Assembly: GCA_007132965.1 (NCBI GenBank)
Contig: SLNQ01000172.1
Coordinates: 1-57,919, forward strand
DNA: 57,919 nt
From: Gemmatimonadota bacterium
GTDB lineage: Bacteria; Gemmatimonadota; Gemmatimonadetes; Longimicrobiales; Gaopeijiaceae
Direction of reading: 5' to 3'
This document shows, piece by piece, positions 17,941 to 25,309 of this stretch. Within the stretch, counting starts at the first letter, position 1. Every line of letters starts with the position of its first letter. Made by a program: the position numbers and the translations under genes. Below the pieces are notes generated by a model. That model did not search any database, was not told the DNA's origin, and saw only the letters and a list, made by a program, of their open reading frames with translations.

Positions 17941-18276
17941 TCAGAGGTGCTCCTGGATCTTCTTTTCCAGGTGGGACTTGGGAACCGCGCCCACCACCGT
18001 GTCCACGTGGGCGCCGTCCTTGAAGAAGAGGATGGAGGGAATGGACCGGATCCCGAACCGGCTCGCCGTCCGGGGATTTTCGTCCACGTCCACCTTCCCC
18101 ACCTTCACACCCTTGTCGGCGTAATCACCGGCCAGCTCCTCCACCACCGGTCCCACGATGCGACAGGGGCCACACCACTCGGCCCAGAAATCCACCAGGG
18201 CCAGGCCATCGGATTCTTCGATGGTCTGGGTGAAGGTATCGTCGGTTACGGTCATCACCTGCTTCGTCTCAGCCAT
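17941..18276 (-). CDS. trxA: Thioredoxin
   Basis: 111 aa, LVDFWAEWCGPCRIVGPVVEEL. Confidence 0.96.
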   Translation of the reverse strand: MAETKQVMTVTDDTFTQTIEESDGLALVDFWAEWCGPCRIVGPVVEELAGDYADKGVKVGKVDVDENPRTASRFGIRSIPSILFFKDGAHVDTVVGAVPKSHLEKKIQEHL

Positions 18277-18343
18277 GCCACGTCTCCTGGTTCAGTCCCG
18301 GTGGGCCCTCGGGTGGACGCCCCGGGACTTTCGATTATGATCC

Positions 18344-18377
18344 GTGTCGGATCCGGGACCGCGGTCCCGGACGACAC
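18344..18377. promoter_or_regulatory. Near-perfect inverted repeat in the divergent trxA/mce promoter region
   Basis: GTGTCG-ga-TCCGGGACCGCGGTCCCGGA-CGACAC; the central 20 bp is a perfect palindrome. Confidence 0.6.
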
Positions 18378-18462
18378 CGTCTACTGCTTCGTCTTCAAAT
18401 GAGGCCCCTGCCGTGCGGGCGGTTCCGGCCGGTCCACGGGCTTGGGCAGGAGGTCAACACCC

Positions 18463-18858
18463 ATGGCGCCCTATCCCCTGGATCACGTCGCCATCGCCAC
18501 GCCCTCCATACGGGAGGCCGCTTCGATGTACGAACTCCTCACCGGCCACACTTGTTCCTCTGTCGAGGAGATACCCGCCCAGGGCGTGAATGTGGCCTTC
18601 GTGGGTCCCCTGGAGCTCCTGGAACCCCGGGGGCCGGACACCGGGGTGGCCCGCTTCCTCGAAACACGGGGGCCGGGTCTTCATCACCTGGCCTTCCGGG
18701 TTCCGGACATCGCACGGGCGCTGGCCGAGTTGGAGGCAGAGGGCATGGAGCTCATCGACCGGGAGGCCCGCCCCGGAGCCCGGGGGCACCAGGTGGCCTT
18801 CCTCCACCCCCGAAGCGCCGGAGGCGTCCTCTGGGAGCTGGTCAGCGACCACTCGTGA
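18463..18858 (+). CDS. mce: Methylmalonyl-CoA epimerase
   Basis: MAPYPLDHVAIATPSIREAASMYELLTGH, GPGLHHLAFRVPDI; ATG at 18463 preceded by AGGAGG. Confidence 0.88.
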   Translation: MAPYPLDHVAIATPSIREAASMYELLTGHTCSSVEEIPAQGVNVAFVGPLELLEPRGPDTGVARFLETRGPGLHHLAFRVPDIARALAELEAEGMELIDREARPGARGHQVAFLHPRSAGGVLWELVSDHS

Positions 18859-19363
18859 TCCGCTCGAGCCCGATCTCCTCCACGAGCCAGGCACCGCTCG
18901 AGGTCTGAACCACCAGGAAGGGGACGTCGGCGAACTCCCGCTGTCCCTGCTTCAGGTCCACCCCCACCCGGGTGGTGGGGTGGGCCCGGCCCGCCACCCG
19001 GTCCTCCGAGCGCATCCGGAATTCATCGTGGCGAAGGATGTAGGCCACCGTGTCCATCCAGACCTCGATGTCCTGCCACGACATGCACCGCTCCGACAGC
19101 CCGATCCACGAGCCCATGCGACGAACCGCGCACCCCACGCTGGACCCGGTCCGGGTGGCGATGGGACCGTCGGCGGTGCCGAAGATTCCCGCCATGGCGT
19201 CCAGGTCCCGGGCGTTGGCGGCCTGGAGGAAGCGCTCTACCGAGAGCTGCGGCTCGGGCCCGGCCATCTGGCTCGGCGGCACCCCGGACGAGGCGCAGCC
19301 GGCCAGGAGGGCCAGCAGGACGGGAAGAGCGGTGAGCTTGGCCGAGGAGGGGGAACGGGTCAT
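18842..19363 (-). CDS. Lipoprotein, unknown (NTF2/SnoaL-like fold possible)
   Basis: Lipobox LLAGC; VERFLQAANARDLDAMAGIFGTADGP resembles NTF2-like starts. Confidence 0.55.
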   Translation of the reverse strand: MTRSPSSAKLTALPVLLALLAGCASSGVPPSQMAGPEPQLSVERFLQAANARDLDAMAGIFGTADGPIATRTGSSVGCAVRRMGSWIGLSERCMSWQDIEVWMDTVAYILRHDEFRMRSEDRVAGRAHPTTRVGVDLKQGQREFADVPFLVVQTSSGAWLVEEIGLERITSGR

Positions 19364-19479
19364 GGGCAGTTCCGGGGGGGTTGCATCGTGAATCCTCCTC
19401 CCAAGATGCCCCCTTCACCCGCCGAACGGTAGCCCCCCCGGGTGCCGTGCCGCTCCCGGGATCGCTCCGGGTGTGGTGT

Positions 19480-19716
19480 CTACTCGCTACTGGGCCGGGT
19501 GAGCCCGACCACCAGGGCCAGGGCTCCGGCGGCCGCCAGGCCGAAGGAGAGCCAGACCGGAAGGCCCACCCGCTCCTCCTGCTCGGCGGTTACCTCCAGG
19601 GGCCCCGCATCCACCACCGTCTCTTCGGTCACATACGCAATGCCTTCCATGAAGAAGGAGCCCACACCCAGGGCCAGGAGTACCAGGGACAGAATGATCC
19701 AGGCGTTCTTGCTCAT
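19480..19716 (-). CDS. Small two-TM membrane protein overlapping the upstream histidine kinase gene by 4 nt
   Basis: 78 aa; two hydrophobic segments; ATGA overlap at 19713-19716. Confidence 0.5.
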   Translation of the reverse strand: MSKNAWIILSLVLLALGVGSFFMEGIAYVTEETVVDAGPLEVTAEQEERVGLPVWLSFGLAAAGALALVVGLTRPSSE

Positions 19717-20633
19717 GACGCGCTCCTCGTGTTGGGGGAAAGGGCCGGAAGCCAGACGCGTACCGCCGTCCCCTCTCCCGGGCCGGTCCGGACCTGCATG
19801 GTTCCTCCGGTCTGACTCACGATCCCGTATACCACCGACAGGCCCAGCCCCCGGTCCATGCCCTCCGAGCGGGTGCTGAAGAAGGGCTCGAAGGCACGGG
19901 ACAGGGTGGCCTGGTCCATCCCCGAACCGGTGTCCCGGAGCTCGATTCGGACCCAGCTTCCGTCGTCGCCGCGGGTCACCTCGTGAGACGGATCATCGGC
20001 GGCCACGTGGTGGACGGAGAGCTGGATCGTCCCCTTCTCAGCCACCGCCTCCAGGGCATTCAGGAGAAGGAGGAAGAGAACCTCCTCCACCTGCTCGGGG
20101 TCGGCCAGCACCCTGCAGGGATGGATGCAGAGATCCGTGCAGAAGGCCACGTCGCCCTCCACGAACCGGCCCAGGTCCATCTCCTGGACCACCTCCCGAA
20201 GATCCAGGATCCGGGGATCTCTCCAGGCCCGGCCGCTCATGGCCAGCAGGTGGCGCGTGAGGGTGCCGGCCCGCCGGCAGACACTCCGGATCTCCAGAAG
20301 TTCCTGTCGGAAGCGGGGGTCCCGCACGTGGTCCAGGAGGAACCCGGCGTTGCCCTCCACCACGGTGAGGAGGTTGTTGAAGTGATGGGCCACGCCGCCG
20401 GCCAGGCGTTCCGTGGCCTCCATGGTCTGGGTATGCCGACTCGACCAGGTCTCCAGGGCGCCGGGGCCGTCGTCGTCCTCTGCCCTGGTCCTGCGAATCA
20501 GAACGGCCTGCCGTCCGGCGTGCTCGGACCCGGGGACGGTCGCCGGATTCTGATCTCCTGGAAACCGATGGCCGTTTGGCGGGGGGTTCGGCGCACGCTC
20601 CGGGTCGGCTGAACGTTGATGTCGCACGGTCAT
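19713..20633 (-). CDS. Soluble orphan sensor histidine kinase (NtrB-like HisKA + HATPase_c)
   Basis: H-box LAGGVAHHFNNLL, N-box LLLLNALEAV, G1 DTGSGM, F/G2 FEPFFSTRSEGMDRGLGLSVVYGIV; ATG at 20633 preceded by AGGAGG, preferred over the ORF start at 20669. Confidence 0.85.
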   Translation of the reverse strand: MTVRHQRSADPERAPNPPPNGHRFPGDQNPATVPGSEHAGRQAVLIRRTRAEDDDGPGALETWSSRHTQTMEATERLAGGVAHHFNNLLTVVEGNAGFLLDHVRDPRFRQELLEIRSVCRRAGTLTRHLLAMSGRAWRDPRILDLREVVQEMDLGRFVEGDVAFCTDLCIHPCRVLADPEQVEEVLFLLLLNALEAVAEKGTIQLSVHHVAADDPSHEVTRGDDGSWVRIELRDTGSGMDQATLSRAFEPFFSTRSEGMDRGLGLSVVYGIVSQTGGTMQVRTGPGEGTAVRVWLPALSPNTRSAS

Positions 20634-20676
20634 ATGGGCCTCCTCTTTTCGCGGAGTTTGTGCGGACATGAGAGGG

Positions 20677-20691
20677 GCAGAGACCGTGCCA
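20677..20691 (-). promoter_or_regulatory. Candidate sigma-54 (-24/-12) promoter for the histidine kinase gene
   Basis: Minus strand TGGCACGGTCTCTGC: GG-N10-GC spacing; predicted +1 near 20665, 32 nt before ATG 20633. Confidence 0.45.
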
Positions 20692-20842
20692 CAACGACCC
20701 AGTACACCTATAACCCTATGTATGACTTGTGTTTATAAAATACCACCCAATGACATGCGTTCGCTCCTGAGCCTCCGGATCCGGAAAGAACTTCGAGCCG
20801 CACCCGCACAACGGACCCCGGTGGGGGGGCCGCCCCGAAGGG

Positions 20843-23485
20843 TCAGCCCACGGGCCCGCTCACCGGCTCTTCTTCTTCCACCTCCACCTTCTCCTCTACC
20901 TCAAAACGGACCTCACCCCCTTCGGTGGCCGGCGGCAGGACCCGGACCCGGGCCCCTTCCTCCGGCTCGGCGTCCAGCAGCCTCAGGGCCAGGGGATTCT
21001 GGATCCGCTTCTGGATGACCCGCTTGAGGGGCCGGGCGCCGAAGACGGGATCGTAGCCCTCGGAGGCCAGGAGATCCTTCACCCCGTCGTCCACCTCCAG
21101 CGTCAGGTCCTGGTCGGCCACCAGCGCCCGGACGCGGGCCAGCTGCAGGTCCACGATCCGCCGGAGGTCGGCCCGGCTCAGGGGCCGGTAGATGATGATG
21201 TCGTCGATCCGGTTCAGGAACTCGGGTCGGAAGTGGGCGTGCATCTCCTTTCGGACCCGCTCCTCGACCCGGTCCCAGTCGCCGGATCCGGCCTCCTCCA
21301 GGATGTACTGGCTCCCGATGTTGGAGGTCATGATGATGACGGCGTTGCGGAAGTCCACCGTCCGTCCCTGGGCGTCGGTGAGGCGACCGTCGTCCAGGAT
21401 CTGCAGGAGGATGTTGAAGACCTCGGCGTGGGCCTTCTCGATCTCGTCGAAGAGGATCACCGCGTGAGGCCTGCGCCGCACAGCCTCGGTGAGTTGTCCC
21501 CCTTCCTCGTAGCCCACATAGCCCGGGGGGGCCCCGATGAGGCGGGCCACCGCGTGCTTTTCCATGTACTCCGACATGTCGATGCGGACCATGGCGCGTT
21601 CGTCGTCAAAGAGGAACTCCGACAGCGCCCGGGCCGTCTCCGTCTTCCCCACGCCGGTGGGTCCCAGGAAGATGAACGAGCCCACCGGTCGGTCCGGGTC
21701 CTGCAGGCCCGCCCGGGCCCGGCGCACGGCGTTGGCCACCGCGGCAATGGGCTCCCTTTGGCCGATGACCCGTTCGCCCAGAAGCTCTTCCAGGCGGGTG
21801 AGCCGCGCCCGCTCCGACTCCAGGAGCCGGCTCACGGGGATCCCGGTCCACTCCCCCACCACGGCGGCGATGTCGTCGGCGTCCACCTCCTCTTTCAGGA
21901 ACTTGCCCTCGGCCTGGAGCTTCTGGAGCCGCTCCTCGGCGTGCTCCACCTCCTTCTGGGCCTGGGGGATCTCGCTGTACTGGAGCTCCGCCGCCCGCTG
22001 CAGGTCGCCGGTTCGGGTGGCCCGCTCGGCCTCGGAGCGGAGTTCGTCGATCTGCTCCTTGTGCTCCTGGAGCCGGGTGATGGCCTCCTTTTCGGCCTGC
22101 CAGGTGGCCTTCATTCCGGCGCTCTCTTCCCGGAGCTCGGCCAGCTCTGCCTCGATGGCCTCCCGGCGCTCCACCGCCGAGCGATCCTCCTCGCGGCTGA
22201 GCGCCTCCCGCTCGATCTCCAACTGGGTGATGCGCCGCTCCACCTCGTCAATCTCCTGGGGAAGGGAGTCGATCTCGATCCGGAGCCGGCTGGCGGCCTC
22301 GTCTACCAGGTCGATGGCCTTGTCCGGGAGGAAGCGTCCGCCGATGTAGCGGTCCGAGAGGCGGGCCGCCGCAATGAGGGCTTCGTCCCGGATCCGCACC
22401 CCGTGGTGCACCTCGTAGCGCTCCTTGAGCCCCCGGAGAATGGCCACGGCGTCGTCCACCGACGGCGGTGCCACAAAGACGGGCTGAAAGCGCCGCTCCA
22501 GCGCCGGGTCCTTCTCGATGTGCTTGCGGTACTCGTCCAGGGTGGTGGCGCCCACGAGCCGGAGCTCACCCCGGGCCAGCATGGGCTTCAGCATGTTGCC
22601 GGCGTCCACCGCGCCCTCGGCGGCCCCGGCGCCCACGATGGTGTGGAGCTCGTCGATGAAGACCACGAAGCGGCCCTCGGAGTCGGTGATCTCCTTCAGT
22701 ACGGCCTTCATCCGCTCCTCGAACTCGCCCCGGAACTTGGCCCCTGCGAGCATGGACGAGATGTCCAGCTGCACCAGCTTCTTGTCCACCAGCGACGAGG
22801 GAACGTCACCGGCCACGATGCGTTGGGCCAGCCCTTCCACGATGGCGGTCTTCCCCACGCCGGGCTCACCGATGAGAACCGGGTTGTTCTTGGTGCGGCG
22901 GCCCAGGACCTTCACCACCCGGCGGATCTCCTCGTCGCGGCCGATGACCGGGTCCAGCTTCCCCTCCCGGGCCAGGTCGGTGAGGTCGCGGGCGTACTTC
23001 TCCAGCGCCTGGTACTTGTCCTCCGGGGTCTGGTCGGTGACCCGGTGCGACCCCCGGATCTGGTCCAAAGCCTCGGCCAGGAGCTTCCGGGAGAGGCCCG
23101 CCTCGCCCAGGATGCGGCCGGCGTCGTCCTTCTCCTGGGTGAGGCCCAGCAGGAGGTGCTCGGTGGAGATGTACTCGTCGCCCAGCTCCCGGGCCGCCTT
23201 CTCGGCGGCCTCCAGGGCGTTGCGGAGCGCCCGGGCCAGGGTTGGGTCACTTCCTCCCTCCACCCGGCCATAGCGTCCCAACGCCTCCTCCACCTGTCCT
23301 GCCAACCGCCCCGGGCCCACCCCCGCCTTCTCCAGGATGGGCCGGACGATCCCCTCGTCCTGCTCCAGGAGGGCCGCCAGCAGGTGCACACCAGCCACCT
23401 CCGGGTGCCCGCGGTCCCGGGCCATGCGGGCCGCCGCCTGAATGGCCTCGCCCGCCTTCACCGTAAATCGCTCCATGCTCGCCAT
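20843..23485 (-). CDS. clpB: ATP-dependent disaggregase ClpB
   Basis: 880 aa; GEPGVGKT and GPTGVGKT Walker A motifs, ClpB middle coiled coil, [14 protein letters not shown]. Confidence 0.97.
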   Translation of the reverse strand: MASMERFTVKAGEAIQAAARMARDRGHPEVAGVHLLAALLEQDEGIVRPILEKAGVGPGRLAGQVEEALGRYGRVEGGSDPTLARALRNALEAAEKAARELGDEYISTEHLLLGLTQEKDDAGRILGEAGLSRKLLAEALDQIRGSHRVTDQTPEDKYQALEKYARDLTDLAREGKLDPVIGRDEEIRRVVKVLGRRTKNNPVLIGEPGVGKTAIVEGLAQRIVAGDVPSSLVDKKLVQLDISSMLAGAKFRGEFEERMKAVLKEITDSEGRFVVFIDELHTIVGAGAAEGAVDAGNMLKPMLARGELRLVGATTLDEYRKHIEKDPALERRFQPVFVAPPSVDDAVAILRGLKERYEVHHGVRIRDEALIAAARLSDRYIGGRFLPDKAIDLVDEAASRLRIEIDSLPQEIDEVERRITQLEIEREALSREEDRSAVERREAIEAELAELREESAGMKATWQAEKEAITRLQEHKEQIDELRSEAERATRTGDLQRAAELQYSEIPQAQKEVEHAEERLQKLQAEGKFLKEEVDADDIAAVVGEWTGIPVSRLLESERARLTRLEELLGERVIGQREPIAAVANAVRRARAGLQDPDRPVGSFIFLGPTGVGKTETARALSEFLFDDERAMVRIDMSEYMEKHAVARLIGAPPGYVGYEEGGQLTEAVRRRPHAVILFDEIEKAHAEVFNILLQILDDGRLTDAQGRTVDFRNAVIIMTSNIGSQYILEEAGSGDWDRVEERVRKEMHAHFRPEFLNRIDDIIIYRPLSRADLRRIVDLQLARVRALVADQDLTLEVDDGVKDLLASEGYDPVFGARPLKRVIQKRIQNPLALRLLDAEPEEGARVRVLPPATEGGEVRFEVEEKVEVEEEEPVSGPVG

Positions 23486-23567
23486 GGTCCTACTCTCCTC
23501 CGTTCGCCTGATATGCAGGAAGGGCTGTCAGAACGGCAGGCGCCGCACCGGCCCCTCTCCCGGAAAT

Positions 23568-23584
23568 CCCGCCGAGTCGGCGGG
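23568..23584. terminator. GC-rich hairpin between the M48 peptidase gene and clpB
   Basis: CCCGCCG-AGT-CGGCGGG, 7-bp perfect stem; no U-tract. Confidence 0.35.
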
Positions 23585-23687
23585 GACCGGTCTGGTTCGT
23601 GGATGCTGCCCTTCTATGTGACTCAAGATCCGGGCCAGGCGACCCGGCGTGGGGGAGACATGCCGCGGTGGGAGAGAGGTCCCGGGG

Positions 23688-25172
23688 TCAATCGCCGGGA
23701 GGTGGATCGCCCACCACCCGCTTCATGAGCGTGCCGCCGGGGATCACGTCGCCGCTGCGAAGTCCATTGATGACCCCGACGGTGGCCAGGTCCACGGTAG
23801 AGGGATGGCGTTGCTGAAATCCTTCCAGCGTCATGTCGTTCTGGGTGCGGACCAGCTCAATGGTCCGGGGCTGCACGTCGAGGATGGCCCGGTCGGTGAC
23901 GGGCCGAAAAGAGCGAACGGCCTGGCTGATGGCTGACTGGCGAGCGCTCCACGAGGCCTCGGTGGAGTACCCCAGCACCCTGAAGGTCCGGTCTTGCCAG
24001 CGAACGAAGACCACGTGCCCCCGAAAGGTGGCGTTCTCACCTCGGACCCGGAACTCGGCAGAAGCCGCTGGAAGGTTGTTCACGGACTGCTCGGACGTCG
24101 TGACGGTCTCCACCCCCTCGCCGGCCAGGAAGCGCCGTCGGGCCTCCGAAGGCGAGGCCTCGGCCACCAGGCGCAAGAGGACCACCGCATCCTGCTCGCC
24201 GCTCACCCCCTGCACCTCGTCCCGGGTGTTCGCGGTCCTCCAGCCCCGGGGATAGTCCAGCCGAAAGGCCATGTCGGGATGGTAGAAGACGTTGTCCCGA
24301 AAGTAACCTTCCCGGGGGTTCGTCCCGAAGATCATTCCGTCCAGGCGTTGCAGGTACCCTTCCCTGTCGTCCACGGTACCCCGGTATTCCGGCTCCTCGC
24401 CTGTGGTGCGGGCCAGGATCCGGTCGCGGCGATCCATGGGATCGGGGTGGGTGGAGAGGAAGCCGGGGATCCGGTCGCCGTCCTCCGCCCCCGAAGCCCG
24501 GGCCAGCATCTCGAAGACCCGGGCCACCGCCCGGGGATCGTAGTCCTGGGTGCTCATGTACCGAAGCCCCAGGTCATCGGCCTCCCGCTCCGCATCGCGG
24601 GAATTACTCAGGAACAGAAGCTGGAGTCCGGCCCCGGCCGCCTCACCGAAGGGACGCAGCTCCGGAGCCAGGATCATGCCCAGCCCCAGCCCCACCTGGG
24701 CCAGTTGGGCCCGGCTCACCCGGGTGATCCCGTGTCGAGCGGTGACGTGACCGATCTCGTGACCCACGATCCCGGCCAGCTCGGCGTCGGAGTTCAGGTG
24801 GGTCAGGATGCCCCGGGTCAGGTAGATGTAGCCGCCGGGGAGGGCGAAGGCGTTGATGGTGGGATCGTCGAGGATCCGGAAGGTCCAGGGGAGATCCGGC
24901 CGCTCCGAGTCCGCCGCCATGCGCTGGCCCATGTCATCCATCCAGGCGGCAAGCTCCGGGTCGTCGTAGACTCCCAGCGAGGCGCTGATGTCCTGATCCG
25001 CCTGCCGTCCCATCTCGATTTCCTGGCTCTCGGTGAAGAGGACGAACTGGCGCTGGCCGGTAACCGGGTTTACTGCACAGCTTTGGAGAAGGGGCGCCAG
25101 GCCGAGGGCCAGGATGGGGGCCAAGCGGGGCAGTATGCGCAGCATGTCGGTTCTCCTGGATGCAAGGGACAT
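23688..25172 (-). CDS. M48 family metalloprotease (lipoprotein)
   Basis: LLQSCAVNPVTGQRQFVLFTESQEIEMGRQADQDI, zinc motif HEIGHVTARHG. Confidence 0.93.
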   Translation of the reverse strand: MSLASRRTDMLRILPRLAPILALGLAPLLQSCAVNPVTGQRQFVLFTESQEIEMGRQADQDISASLGVYDDPELAAWMDDMGQRMAADSERPDLPWTFRILDDPTINAFALPGGYIYLTRGILTHLNSDAELAGIVGHEIGHVTARHGITRVSRAQLAQVGLGLGMILAPELRPFGEAAGAGLQLLFLSNSRDAEREADDLGLRYMSTQDYDPRAVARVFEMLARASGAEDGDRIPGFLSTHPDPMDRRDRILARTTGEEPEYRGTVDDREGYLQRLDGMIFGTNPREGYFRDNVFYHPDMAFRLDYPRGWRTANTRDEVQGVSGEQDAVVLLRLVAEASPSEARRRFLAGEGVETVTTSEQSVNNLPAASAEFRVRGENATFRGHVVFVRWQDRTFRVLGYSTEASWSARQSAISQAVRSFRPVTDRAILDVQPRTIELVRTQNDMTLEGFQQRHPSTVDLATVGVINGLRSGDVIPGGTLMKRVVGDPPPGD

Positions 25173-25188
25173 CTCACTGACCGGGCGC

Positions 25189-25228
25189 CGGGGCTCGCTC
25201 CGGAGACTGCGGGGCTCGACCCGGAGAC
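25189..25228. repeat. Two 19-bp direct repeats (17/19 identical, 21-bp period) upstream of the M48 gene
   Basis: cggggctcgctccggagac (25189-25207) and cggggctcgacccggagac (25210-25228). Confidence 0.6.
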
Positions 25229-25268
25229 GGACCGACTTCTACCCGCTTGCGAGACCCCTGTTCGGCGG

Positions 25269-25286
25269 CCTCCACACACGTGGAGG
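25269..25286 (-). terminator. Hairpin just downstream of the M14 peptidase gene
   Basis: CCTCCAC-ACAC-GTGGAGG, 7-bp perfect stem, 24 nt past the stop at 25310; no U-tract. Confidence 0.4.
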
Positions 25287-25309
25287 TAAGCTCAACCCCA
25301 GGAAGACGG

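Noticed and set aside
23486-23687. CIRCE (HrcA) element upstream of clpB
   Set aside because: No TTAGCACTC-N9-GAGTGCTAA-like sequence; only a GC hairpin is present.
21233-23728. 831-aa plus-strand ORF opposite clpB
   Set aside because: Antisense shadow of an unambiguous ClpB coding region.
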